Positions 46,441 through 54,060 are shown, counted from the first letter of the stretch. The stretch: DNA of 64,000 nt from an uncultured Clostridia bacterium (GCA_947589215.1 CANQCL010000004.1:1-64000); one strand, 5' to 3'. The notes: a model not told the origin generated them from the sequence alone. Translations and numbers: made by a program.

Positions 46441-46761
46441 GTTTTGTAAATCTAATAAAGTTTTTATTCTTTCGTTTGCTCTTATTTTATTTTCATACGT
46501 TAATTGGTCGTATAAATACATTATATTTTCGGGGTCAGTATTGTCAGTGTTATTTACTTCTCTTCCGAGAATATAGTCGGTACTTACATTAAAGCAATTT
46601 GCTAAGTCAACTATATAATTTATTGGCGCTTTAATGTTTCCGCTTTCATATCTGCTTATTTCCTGTTGGGAGATCCCTATCAGCTTTGCAAGCTCAGACT
46701 GTGTCATACGACCTTTTCTGACCTTTACTAAATTGGGGTACAAATATAAATTATTTTGCAC
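46435..46761 (-). CDS. XRE family transcriptional regulator
   Basis: 108 residues. A helix-turn-helix lies at about 17-65 (RMTQSELAKLIGISQQEISRYESG), followed by a short charged C-terminal helix (TYENKIRANERIKTLL), probably for dimerisation. It starts with GTG after GGAGG. The gene is divergent from the YD-repeat protein gene; their promoters overlap at the -35 elements (46832-46838) and inverted repeats TTACAA/TTGTAA lie in between, so it likely controls that neighbour and itself. The ligand or signal is unknown. Confidence 0.9.
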   Translation of the reverse strand: MQNNLYLYPNLVKVRKGRMTQSELAKLIGISQQEISRYESGNIKAPINYIVDLANCFNVSTDYILGREVNNTDNTDPENIMYLYDQLTYENKIRANERIKTLLDLQNE

Positions 46762-46809
46762 AATAAACCTCCGTGTTTAATAAATAAAACCGTTAAATCT
46801 TACAAAATT

Positions 46810-46838
46810 ATTATACATCACATATGAAGTATTGACAA
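46810..46838 (-). promoter_or_regulatory. Promoter of xre
   Basis: On the minus strand, TTGTCA (46833-46838) and TATAAT (46810-46815) with a 17-bp spacer. The -35 overlaps that of the divergent promoter. Confidence 0.7.
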
Positions 46839-46860
46839 ACAGCAAAAATGATGTTATACT
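46832..46860 (+). promoter_or_regulatory. Upstream promoter (P1) of YD-repeat gene
   Basis: TTGACA at 46832-46837, a 17-bp spacer and TATACT at 46855-46860. A second promoter P2 follows: TTGTAA at 46925-46930, a 17-bp spacer and TATAAT at 46948-46953. Confidence 0.7.
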
Positions 46861-46867
46861 GTCGTTG

Positions 46868-46930
46868 TTACAATATTTATGTTGTAAAACAAATCTTGTT
46901 ATAAGAAAAAATTTACAAGTAGTATTGTAA
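46868..46930. promoter_or_regulatory. Two TTACAA/TTGTAA inverted repeats (candidate XRE operators)
   Basis: TTACAA-N8-TTGTAA at 46868-46887 covers the predicted P1 start. TTACAA-N6-TTGTAA at 46913-46930 covers the P2 -35. A lone TTACAA half lies at 46800-46805, at the xre start site. Confidence 0.55.
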
Positions 46931-46997
46931 GGCAGTTTAGAATATGCTATAATAAAATGGCATTCTTGCTAAAATTTAAAAATGGAGGAATTTATTT

Positions 46998-48227
46998 ATG
47001 AACAGAATTTTACCGATGCTTACAGCATCAATGATGGCAGTCAGTATGCTTGGAGTTGTACCGGCAATGACCGCAGGGGCTGAATCAACACCTTTATCTA
47101 GGTCGTCTTTCACTAGAAATAGTGTAGAGGAAGGAGAAAACGGTGAAAAATGGGAGTATGACGATAACGGTAATTTGATTTATTATACCGACGGAGATGG
47201 TTATTGGTATGAACAGACCTATGATGCTAATGGAAATAATACATCATATAAAAATAGCTATGGCGAAGAAGAACAATGGACTTACCATTCAAACGGTGAA
47301 GTAGCAACGTATTATAGTAAGGACAGTGACGGTTATTGGTATAAAGAAAGTTATGATGCTAATGGAAAAGAGTTATCTTATGAAAACAGCTACGGTGAAG
47401 CAAGGCAATATACATATTATTCAAACGGAAATGTAGCTACTGAATATTCTAAAGATGATGAGGGTTATTGGTATAAATATACGTATGATACTAATGGAAA
47501 TGAGACATATTATCAAAATAGTGATGGAGACTGGGAAAGATACACTTATAATGCTAACGGATATTTAATGAAAGAAGAGGACGCTAAACGTACTGTTACA
47601 TATGCAAGAAACAGTTTAGGTTATATTACAAGTAAGGTTTACCAGTATAAAGATGGAGACTATGAAAGTTACATTTACGATGTAAGACAGAATTTAGTAA
47701 AATATCAAACTAATTTTGGATACTACGAAAGCTATACATATGATGCTAATGACAATCTAATTACAGAGTACCGTGAATACACGACAGGTCGTTGGTGGAA
47801 ATATACTTATGATGCAAAAGGTAAATTGTTATCAATCACAAAGGGAAATAAAAACGCTATAAAACCTGCAGCAACCAGAAGTGCAAGTACAGTTAAGAAA
47901 GACAAAACAGCAGCTAAAAACGCTATGAAAAAAGCTAAAATAAAAAAGCTTACAACAAAGAGCAATGGAAAGAAAATAAATATTTCTTGGAAAAAGGTCA
48001 AGAACGCAAAAGGCTATAATGTACAAGTTTCTGCTAATAAGAACCTTAAGAAGGCTATAGTAAATAAGAATACAGCAAAGAAAAAGCTCACCGTTACAAG
48101 TAAAAAGATAAAGAAAAATAAGAAATACTTTGTAGGTGTAAGAGCATATACAACTTACAAGGATAAGAATAATAAAATTATTTACGTTTATAGTAAGGTA
48201 AAAAAATCCACTATAAAGATAAAGTAA
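46998..48227 (+). CDS. Secreted YD-repeat protein with lysine-rich FnIII-like C-terminus
   Basis: 409 residues. A signal peptide covers 1-27 (cleavage near AGA-ES). About ten degenerate YD/RHS-type repeats occupy roughly 45-285, with the unit YDANGN followed by a DGYWY or GEWERY half. A basic FnIII-like module lies at about 310-409 (ISWKKVKNAKGYNVQVS, YFVGVRAYTTYK). It is much shorter than RHS toxins and has no C-terminal toxin domain, so I do not call it a toxin. It is likely a wall-associated carbohydrate-binding protein. It is transcribed divergently from the XRE gene. Ribosome site TGGAGGA. Confidence 0.8.
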   Translation: MNRILPMLTASMMAVSMLGVVPAMTAGAESTPLSRSSFTRNSVEEGENGEKWEYDDNGNLIYYTDGDGYWYEQTYDANGNNTSYKNSYGEEEQWTYHSNGEVATYYSKDSDGYWYKESYDANGKELSYENSYGEARQYTYYSNGNVATEYSKDDEGYWYKYTYDTNGNETYYQNSDGDWERYTYNANGYLMKEEDAKRTVTYARNSLGYITSKVYQYKDGDYESYIYDVRQNLVKYQTNFGYYESYTYDANDNLITEYREYTTGRWWKYTYDAKGKLLSITKGNKNAIKPAATRSASTVKKDKTAAKNAMKKAKIKKLTTKSNGKKINISWKKVKNAKGYNVQVSANKNLKKAIVNKNTAKKKLTVTSKKIKKNKKYFVGVRAYTTYKDKNNKIIYVYSKVKKSTIKIK

Positions 48228-48240
48228 AATTTCGATAGGC

Positions 48241-48275
48241 AAAAGCTCTCCTAACATAGGGGAGCTTTTACTTTT
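48241..48275 (+). terminator. Terminator after YD-repeat gene
   Basis: AAAAGCTCTCCT (48241-48252) pairs with AGGGGAGCTTTT (48258-48269), one mismatch. Confidence 0.85.
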
Positions 48276-48306
48276 GTTTTTTCTATGTTTTTCAAGGTTC
48301 GCCCTG

Positions 48307-48335
48307 TTGACATCTCCAATCATATATGCTAAAAT
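48307..48335 (+). promoter_or_regulatory. Promoter of the hydrogenase-maturation operon
   Basis: TTGACA at 48307-48312, a 17-bp spacer and TAAAAT at 48330-48335. The predicted start (about 48341) coincides with the 5' base of the leader's first hairpin. Confidence 0.8.
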
Positions 48336-48340
48336 ATATT

Positions 48341-48520
48341 CGCAAGCAGAAAGGTTTTAGTCCCGACTGCAAGCGTTTAAAAAACATAAATCGTTCTGAT
48401 AACAAAGGCTGACACTGAGTTTAAAGGCGAGAGTATAGCAAAACTTTTATCGAATCGTTTTTTGATTTGGTATGCGGGTTAATTCTATCCTTTTGCCTTT
48501 TGGTGAAAGGATTTTTTGAT
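48341..48520 (+). promoter_or_regulatory. Structured leader with intrinsic terminator upstream of hyd operon
   Basis: The leader opens with CGCAAGCAG (48341-48349) pairing with CTGCAAGCG (48367-48375), leaving an AA/AA internal loop. A middle region holds a GGCTGACACTGAG segment and AGTTT/AAACT pairing. It ends in an 11-bp hairpin ATCCTTTTGCC / GGTGAAAGGAT (48487-48512) with a TTTT loop, and a T-run. The first gene starts at 48539. A terminator between promoter and first gene implies conditional read-through. I do not recognise a known riboswitch class. Confidence 0.65.
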
Positions 48521-48538
48521 TTAGAAAAGAGGTATAGT

Positions 48539-48799
48539 ATGGAGGTCAATAACAGCGATACAAGGCTTGCTATTATAGCGATAATTGTAGAGGAGATTGA
48601 ACAGACTGAACGGCTTAATAAAATTCTGCATAATTATTCTAAGTACATAATAGGCAGAATGGGTATACCGTATCAGAAGAAAAACGTAAATGTAATAAGC
48701 GTTGTTGTCGACGCTCCGAACGATATTATAGGTGCGATTTCGGGCAAGCTGGGAATGATAGAGAATATTACTGTTAAAACAGTTTATTCAAAGCTTTAA
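48539..48799 (+). CDS. TM1266-type iron-only hydrogenase system regulator
   Basis: 86 residues, an ACT/NikR-C-like ferredoxin fold similar to the TM1266 family found with [FeFe]-hydrogenase genes. Visible are LAIIAIIVEEIEQTERLNKIL, the HNYSKYIIGRMGIPY loop near residue 33, the beta strand VNVISVVVDAP, and ISGKLGMIENITVKTVYSK at the end. It has no DNA-binding helix-turn-helix, so its role as regulator is by association only. ATG 48539 follows AAGAGG; a longer frame from a TTG at 48467 runs through the leader terminator and is rejected. First gene of an operon with hydE, hydG and hydF. Confidence 0.85.
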   Translation: MEVNNSDTRLAIIAIIVEEIEQTERLNKILHNYSKYIIGRMGIPYQKKNVNVISVVVDAPNDIIGAISGKLGMIENITVKTVYSKL

Positions 48800-48826
48800 T
48801 GCTTTAATGTAAGTAATAGGAGTTAT

Positions 48827-49885
48827 ATGAATAACAGAGAGTTAATTGAAAAGCTGAAAAGTGAAAGAGCCTTATCAAGAGATGAATTCACGCAGATTAT
48901 CAGTACATATACAAGTGAGGACAGAGAGTTTGCCGCAAAGCTTGCAAGAGAAGAGGCTGACAGAGTATTTGGAAAAAAGATTTTTGTAAGAGGTCTTATT
49001 GAGTTTTCAAGCTACTGCAAAAATGATTGTTACTATTGCGGTTTAAGACGCTCAAACAGAAATGCCGAGCGCTACCGTCTAAGCAAAGAGGATATACTAA
49101 GGTGTGCTGACGAGGGGTATGAACTGGGTTTCAGAACCTTTGTGCTGCAAAGCGGTGAGGACGGTTACTACACTGACGAGATTTTATGCGATATTGTGAA
49201 GAGCATAAAAAGCGCACATTCTGATTGTGCGATAACTCTTTCATTGGGAGAGAGAAGCGAGGAGAGTTATCAAAGGCTTTTCGACGCAGGCGCTGACAGG
49301 TATCTTCTTCGCCACGAGACGGCGAATGCCGAGCATTATGCAAGACTTCACCCTATAAGCTTAAAAGCAGAGCATAGGCAGGAATGTCTGAGAATATTAA
49401 AAAGGATAGGCTATCAAACAGGCTGCGGATTTATGGTAGGCTCGCCGTTTCAGACGGCGGAAAATTTAGCAGAGGATATGCTGTTTATCAAAAGGCTTGA
49501 CCCTGAGATGGTCGGGATAGGACCGTTTATACCTCAGCACGATACGCCTTTCAGAGACGAGCAAAAGGGCAGTCTTGAGGATACGCTTTTTATGCTGTCG
49601 CTTATAAGGCTTATGAAGCCGAATGTACTTCTTCCTGCAACTACGGCTCTTGGAACAATTTCGCCAATCGGCAGAGAGCAGGGTATTTTGGCAGGGGCTA
49701 ATGTTGTTATGCCAAATCTCTCGCCGACGGAGGTAAGGTCGAAGTACCTTTTGTATGACAACAAAATCTGCACAGGTGATGAATCTGCACAGTGTAAGGA
49801 GTGTTTAAATAACAGAATGAAAAGCATTGGATATGAGATAGTTACCGACAGGGGAGATTATCGGGAATTGACAATTGATAATTGA
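48827..49885 (+). CDS. hydE: [FeFe] hydrogenase H-cluster radical SAM maturase HydE
   Basis: 352 residues. It is a radical SAM enzyme of H-cluster assembly that processes the HydG product complex toward the dinuclear iron centre. The 4Fe-4S motif SYCKNDCYYCGL lies near residues 62-73, followed by GFRTFVLQSGED near 103 and TGCGFMVGSPFQT near 200, all typical of HydE. The last residues (ELTIDN) and stop codon come from a short AATTGACA repeat that fills the gap to hydG. Ribosome site AGGAGT. Operon with the TM1266-type gene, 27 bases upstream. Confidence 0.95.
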   Translation: MNNRELIEKLKSERALSRDEFTQIISTYTSEDREFAAKLAREEADRVFGKKIFVRGLIEFSSYCKNDCYYCGLRRSNRNAERYRLSKEDILRCADEGYELGFRTFVLQSGEDGYYTDEILCDIVKSIKSAHSDCAITLSLGERSEESYQRLFDAGADRYLLRHETANAEHYARLHPISLKAEHRQECLRILKRIGYQTGCGFMVGSPFQTAENLAEDMLFIKRLDPEMVGIGPFIPQHDTPFRDEQKGSLEDTLFMLSLIRLMKPNVLLPATTALGTISPIGREQGILAGANVVMPNLSPTEVRSKYLLYDNKICTGDESAQCKECLNNRMKSIGYEIVTDRGDYRELTIDN

Positions 49886-49902
49886 CAATGGATAATGAAC
49901 AT
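49865..49902. repeat. AATTGACA/AATTGATA short tandem repeat between hydE and hydG
   Basis: Units of 7-8 bases on the theme ATTGACA / ATTGATA / ATGGATA occur about five times in a row. The repeat contributes the final hydE codons and stop. Confidence 0.7.
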
Positions 49903-49937
49903 ATTTGTGTTTAAAAAATCAAAATTGGAGGATTATT

Positions 49938-51359
49938 ATGAAGTACGATGTAAAGTCTATGAAGGCAGAGGAATTTATCAACGACGCTGAGATATTAGAC
50001 ACCTTGAAAGAGGCAGAGAAGCGTAAAGACGATAAGGAATATGTTATGTCGCTTATCGAGAGGGCAAGAGACTGCAAAGGTTTAAGCCACAGAGAAGCTG
50101 CGGTACTGCTCGAATGTGAAATTCCGGAATGTATTGAGGCTATGGAAAAGACGGCAATGGAGATAAAGGAGAAGCTGTACGGTGACAGAATAGTAATGTT
50201 TGCACCTCTGTATCTTTCTAACTATTGTGTAAACGGCTGTACATACTGCCCGTATCATCACTGCAACAAGCATATAGCAAGAAAGAAACTCACTCAGGAG
50301 GAAATCAAAAAAGAGGTCATAGCCCTTCAGGATATGGGACATAAAAGGCTTGCTATTGAATCGGGCGAGGATCCTGTGAATAATCCTATTGAGTATATTT
50401 TAGAGAGCATAAAAACTATATATTCTATAAATCATAAAAACGGCGCTATCAGACGAGTTAATGTAAATATTGCGGCAACGACGGTAGAAAACTACAGAAA
50501 GCTAAAGGAAGCAGGAATCGGTACATATATCCTCTTTCAGGAGACTTATAACAAACACGATTACGAGCTTTTGCACCCGACAGGTCCTAAGCACAATTAC
50601 GCTTACCACACTGAGGCTATGGACAGAGCAATGGAGGGCGGAATTGACGACGTAGGAATCGGAGTTTTGTTCGGTCTTGAGATGTATAAATACGATTTTG
50701 TAGGTCTTTTGATGCACGCAGAGCATTTGGAGGCTGTTCACGGGGTAGGTCCGCATACAATTTCAGTGCCGAGAATATGCGGTGCTGACGATATTGATAA
50801 GGCTGACTTTTCAAATGCTATCTCAGACGATATTTTCGCAAAACTGGTAGCGGTAATAAGAATCGCCGTTCCGTATACTGGAATGATAATTTCAACCCGA
50901 GAGTCTAAGAAGTCAAGAGAAAGGGTTTTAAAGCTTGGAGTTTCTCAAATCAGCGGAGGTTCCCGAACGAGCGTCGGCGGTTATGTTGACCCCGAGCCTG
51001 AGGAGGAAAACTCTGCTCAGTTTGACGTTACCGACACAAGAACATTAGATGAGGTCGTAAACTGGCTTTTGGAAATGGGTTATATTCCGAGCTTTTGTAC
51101 GGCTTGCTACCGTGAGGGCAGAACAGGCGACAGGTTTATGAGTTTGTGCAAATCGGGTCAGATAGCAAACTGCTGTCAGCCGAATGCTCTTATGACATTA
51201 AAGGAGTATCTTGAGGATTATGCCAGTGAGGATACAAGACGAAAGGGAGAGGCCTTGATTCAAAAGCAGCTTGAGCTTATCCCCAATGAAAAGACCAGAA
51301 GAATAGCCAAAGAGAGAATTGAAAAGATACATTTAGGCGAGCGTGATTTCAGATTTTAA
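49938..51359 (+). CDS. hydG: [FeFe] hydrogenase H-cluster radical SAM maturase HydG
   Basis: 473 residues. It cleaves tyrosine to supply CO and CN ligands for the H-cluster. A radical SAM cluster motif NYCVNGCTYCPYH lies near residue 95. The C-terminal HydG-specific second cluster site is CTACYREGRTGDRF near 387 with a third Cys about 22 residues later (ANCCQ). It is preceded by the SQISGGSRTSVGGY segment. ATG 49938 follows TTGGAGGA; an in-frame start at 49905 falls in the intergenic repeat. In the operon between hydE and hydF. Confidence 0.95.
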   Translation: MKYDVKSMKAEEFINDAEILDTLKEAEKRKDDKEYVMSLIERARDCKGLSHREAAVLLECEIPECIEAMEKTAMEIKEKLYGDRIVMFAPLYLSNYCVNGCTYCPYHHCNKHIARKKLTQEEIKKEVIALQDMGHKRLAIESGEDPVNNPIEYILESIKTIYSINHKNGAIRRVNVNIAATTVENYRKLKEAGIGTYILFQETYNKHDYELLHPTGPKHNYAYHTEAMDRAMEGGIDDVGIGVLFGLEMYKYDFVGLLMHAEHLEAVHGVGPHTISVPRICGADDIDKADFSNAISDDIFAKLVAVIRIAVPYTGMIISTRESKKSRERVLKLGVSQISGGSRTSVGGYVDPEPEEENSAQFDVTDTRTLDEVVNWLLEMGYIPSFCTACYREGRTGDRFMSLCKSGQIANCCQPNALMTLKEYLEDYASEDTRRKGEALIQKQLELIPNEKTRRIAKERIEKIHLGERDFRF

Positions 51360-51399
51360 TTAAGTGTAACGAGGGAAATTTTTGAAAGGCGGAATGTTT

Positions 51400-52599
51400 A
51401 TGCCGACATTAAATGAAACACCAAGATCAGACAGACTTCATGTAGGCTTTTTCGGAAAGAGAAATGCGGGGAAGTCAACGCTTATAAATGCTTTTGCGAA
51501 ACAGCAAATATCAATAGTGTCAGATGTCGCCGGAACGACGACCGATCCTGTGTTTAAGTCTATGGAGATAGCAGGGATAGGCGCTTGTGTGCTGATTGAT
51601 ACAGCAGGATTTGACGATATAGGCGAGCTTGGAAAAATCAGAGTTGAAAAGACAAAAAAAGCGGCTGAAAAAACAGATATTGCAGTAATACTATTTTCCG
51701 ATTCAGATATAAAAAAAGAGCTTGAGTGGTTTGAATATTTCAAGAAAAAGGGTACGCCTGTTCTGCTGGTAATAAGCAAAGCTGATACTCTGTCAAGTGA
51801 TGAAATTTCACAAATAAGCTCTGAGGTTAAAAAGGCAACAAACAAAGAACCATTGGTTGTAAGCGCTGAGAATGAGAGAATAACAGAAAGGTTTAAAGAA
51901 AATCTGATACGTCTTATACCTGAGGATTTTGGCAGCAGAAGTATAACGGGGGATTTAGTAGGTGACGGCGATTTGGTGCTTCTGGTAATGCCTCAGGATA
52001 TACAGGCGCCTAAGGGCAGGCTTATACTTCCTCAGGTTCAGACAATTCGTGATTTGCTTGATAAAAAATGTATTGTTATGAGCTGCACTACAGACAGGCT
52101 TGATAAAGCTTTAAATGCTTTGGCTTATCCTCCTAAGTTGATAATTACCGATTCGCAGGTGTTTAAAACGGTTTATGAAAAAAAGCCAAAGGAAAGTATG
52201 CTGACTTCCTTTTCAACTCTGTTTGCAGGGTATAAGGGAGATTTGGAATATTATATAAAATCCGCAGAGACTGTAGAGATGCTGACTGAAAAGTCAAAGG
52301 TTCTTATTGCAGAGGCTTGTACCCATGCGCCTTTAGCAGAGGATATTGGCAGAGAAAAGATACCGAGAATGTTGAGAAAAAAGGTCGGGGAGGGACTAAA
52401 AATCGACGTTGTGGGCGGTTCTGATTTTCCTGATGATTTAACAGAGTATGATTTGATAATTCAGTGCGGAGCGTGTATGTTTAACAGAAAATATGTACTT
52501 TCACGAATTGACAAGGCAAAGGCACAAGGCGTGCCTATGTCAAATTACGGAGTTATAATTGCTTATTTGAATAATATTTTAGATAAAATTTCATATTAA
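51400..52599 (+). CDS. hydF: [FeFe] hydrogenase H-cluster maturation GTPase HydF
   Basis: 399 residues. It is a scaffold that carries the 2Fe subcluster precursor to apo-hydrogenase. The N-terminal GTPase has the P-loop GKRNAGKST near 17, AGTTTDP near 45, DTAGFDD near 68 and SKAD near 128. The C-terminal iron-sulfur site shows CTH near residue 309 and CGAC near 364. The residue before CGAC, usually His in HydF, is Gln here. ATG 51400 follows AAAGGCGG by 7 bases; in-frame TTG 51382 and ATG 51394 lie upstream of or too close to that site. Last gene of the hyd operon. Confidence 0.93.
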   Translation: MPTLNETPRSDRLHVGFFGKRNAGKSTLINAFAKQQISIVSDVAGTTTDPVFKSMEIAGIGACVLIDTAGFDDIGELGKIRVEKTKKAAEKTDIAVILFSDSDIKKELEWFEYFKKKGTPVLLVISKADTLSSDEISQISSEVKKATNKEPLVVSAENERITERFKENLIRLIPEDFGSRSITGDLVGDGDLVLLVMPQDIQAPKGRLILPQVQTIRDLLDKKCIVMSCTTDRLDKALNALAYPPKLIITDSQVFKTVYEKKPKESMLTSFSTLFAGYKGDLEYYIKSAETVEMLTEKSKVLIAEACTHAPLAEDIGREKIPRMLRKKVGEGLKIDVVGGSDFPDDLTEYDLIIQCGACMFNRKYVLSRIDKAKAQGVPMSNYGVIIAYLNNILDKISY

Positions 52600-52603
52600 A
52601 AAT

Positions 52604-52625
52604 GGCTGATGAATATTCATCAGCC
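52604..52625. terminator. Perfect palindrome, possible terminator after hydF
   Basis: GGCTGATGAAT is followed directly by its reverse complement ATTCATCAGCC, just past the hydF stop. There is no T-run, so termination may depend on the structured element that follows. Confidence 0.5.
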
Positions 52626-52626
52626 T

Positions 52627-52735
52627 GCAACGGTGACGTTGCATCCTCCCTGCCTTTGAAAAGTTTGAAAAACGGCAGGTCGTACTTAGATAAAAGAAAG
52701 TGCGAGTTGGATGCAGTGTGACCGTTGTATTTTTA
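52627..52735 (+). ncRNA. Multi-helix structured RNA of unknown class
   Basis: Four nested helices can be drawn by eye. P1 pairs CAACGGT (52628-52634) with ACCGTTG (52721-52727). P2 pairs TGCATCC (52640-52646) with GGATGCA (52709-52715). P3 pairs CCTGCC (52649-52654) with GGCAGG (52674-52679). P4 pairs CGTACTT (52681-52687) with AAGTGCG (52698-52704). P2, P3 and P4 meet in a junction. TATTTTT follows P1 on the plus strand. It lies between the convergent hydF and pflA genes. It could be an sRNA, a 3'-UTR element or an elaborate terminator; no coding potential is seen. Confidence 0.55.
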
Positions 52736-52742
52736 TATATAA

Positions 52743-53486
52743 TTATTTTCTCGTAGTTTTTATTCCGTTTAATATGATCTTTTTAGCTTTTAAAGCGTCC
52801 TCTTTAGAAAGCGGAGGAGTATCTTTTAATGGGTAATCTATTCCAAGCGCTTGATATTTAGACTTTCCCATATCGTGGTAAGCTAAAACGTCTATCGACT
52901 TTAAATTTTTAAGCGTTCCGATGTATTTACCCAGATCAAAGAGATAATGCTCATCATAGGTTATGCCCGGCACAACTACATGACGTATACATACAGGAAC
53001 ATTTTTCTCTTCGAGAAATTTAGTAAAATCGAGTATGTTTTTGTTCGAGAAGCCGGTGAGTTTTTTGTGTTCATCATCGTCTATGTGCTTTATATCAAGA
53101 AGCACAAGATCAGTGTATTTGACAAGCTCGTTAAATTCTTTGACTTTTTTCTTGTTATCCTTATCAAACAAGACGCCCGATGTATCAATGCAGGTGTGGA
53201 TTTTTTGGGATTTAGCGGCTTTGAAAAGTTCGGTTACAAACTTCATCTGCAAAAGCGGTTCTCCGCCGCTGACTGTTATTCCGCCGTTTCTGTAAAAACT
53301 CTTTTTTGAGTTATATTTTGAAAGTATCTCTTTAACGCTTATTTCCTCTCCGCCTGTCATATCCCAAGTGTCAGGATTATGACAATACTGACACCGCATT
53401 GGGCAACCCTTTGTGAAAATAACCATTCTCACTCCCGGACCGTCTACTGTTCCGAAGCTTTCTATTGAATGTATGTGACCATGCAT
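52743..53486 (-). CDS. pflA: Pyruvate formate-lyase activating enzyme
   Basis: 247 residues. It is a radical SAM enzyme that installs the glycyl radical on pyruvate formate-lyase. FTKGCPMRCQYCHNPDTW near residues 25-42 holds the CxxxCxxC cluster site. ESFGTVDGPGVR near the N-terminus and ITVSGGEPLLQ near 70 are typical. It lies last in a minus-strand operon after the split pfl genes. Its substrate here should be the separately encoded glycyl-radical domain at 53519. Ribosome site GGAGAG. Confidence 0.95.
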   Translation of the reverse strand: MHGHIHSIESFGTVDGPGVRMVIFTKGCPMRCQYCHNPDTWDMTGGEEISVKEILSKYNSKKSFYRNGGITVSGGEPLLQMKFVTELFKAAKSQKIHTCIDTSGVLFDKDNKKKVKEFNELVKYTDLVLLDIKHIDDDEHKKLTGFSNKNILDFTKFLEEKNVPVCIRHVVVPGITYDEHYLFDLGKYIGTLKNLKSIDVLAYHDMGKSKYQALGIDYPLKDTPPLSKEDALKAKKIILNGIKTTRK

Positions 53487-53518
53487 TTAATTTCTCTCCT
53501 TATAAAAGGGAATTAAAC

Positions 53519-53770
53519 TTATAGCTTATCGTGGAATGTTCTTGAAATTACCTCGTCCTGCTGTGCTTTTGTAAGCTTGACAAAATTCACTGCATACCCG
53601 GATACACGGACAGTAAGCTGAGGGTATTTCTCAGGGTGCTTTTGTGCGTCTATTAAAGTTTCACGGGACAACACATTTATATTAAGGTGGTGTCCTCCTT
53701 CCTCTGCATATCCGTCTAAAATTGAAACTAGATTGTCTATTTGTTCTTTATTTGCCTTTACCTTTGACAT
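53519..53770 (-). CDS. Stand-alone glycyl-radical domain of pyruvate formate-lyase
   Basis: 83 residues. The whole protein aligns in character with the C-terminal end of pyruvate formate-lyase: [34 protein letters not shown], then [13 protein letters not shown] near residues 55-67 with the radical-bearing Gly, and ISRTFHDKL at the end. It has its own AGGAGG site and ATG, so it is an independent gene and not a frameshift fragment. It is similar in size to the tail-repair protein GrcA/YfiD, but the large subunit upstream lacks this domain, so here it is probably an obligate subunit rather than a spare part (inference). Confidence 0.9.
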   Translation of the reverse strand: MSKVKANKEQIDNLVSILDGYAEEGGHHLNINVLSRETLIDAQKHPEKYPQLTVRVSGYAVNFVKLTKAQQDEVISRTFHDKL

Positions 53771-53800
53771 AATTATTCCTCCTAATTTTATTCACTGTAA

Positions 53801-54034
53801 TTATTGAAGAAGCTCGTCGCCGCCGTCTAATCCCTCAAACAATGTAGGCGAACTGCAAGCTGTGTTTCCTTCCATACAGTCTAGTGATTTAGATACTGAA
53901 ACCTTTTTGCGGTTGCCGTTAAATTTCACACCGCCGTTGCTGTTTACCTTAATGTTCATATGTCCGCCCTTTTTAGACATAAAATCATCAAGCATTGCTA
54001 CGATATCATCTATTCTCTCATCTGAAGTTTTCAT
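53801..54034 (-). CDS. Degenerate glycyl-domain paralogue, 77 residues
   Basis: The first ~28 residues (DERIDDIVAMLDDFMSKKGGHMNIKV) match the start of the neighbouring glycyl-radical domain protein, including the GGHxNI block. The rest differs: a basic stretch, then CMEGNTACSSPTLFEGLDGGDELL, and no RVSGYA motif, so no radical can form on it. A strong ACGGAGGT site precedes the ATG. It lies between the large subunit and the radical domain gene. It could be a linker subunit, a regulator or a decaying duplicate; I see no frameshift that would restore the missing motif. Confidence 0.7.
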   Translation of the reverse strand: MKTSDERIDDIVAMLDDFMSKKGGHMNIKVNSNGGVKFNGNRKKVSVSKSLDCMEGNTACSSPTLFEGLDGGDELLQ

Positions 54035-54060
54035 AATAACCTCCGTTATTTATTCTGTGT

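Noticed and set aside
46998-48227. RHS/YD polymorphic toxin
   Set aside because: Too short, no RHS core motif or C-terminal toxin domain, no immunity gene next to it.
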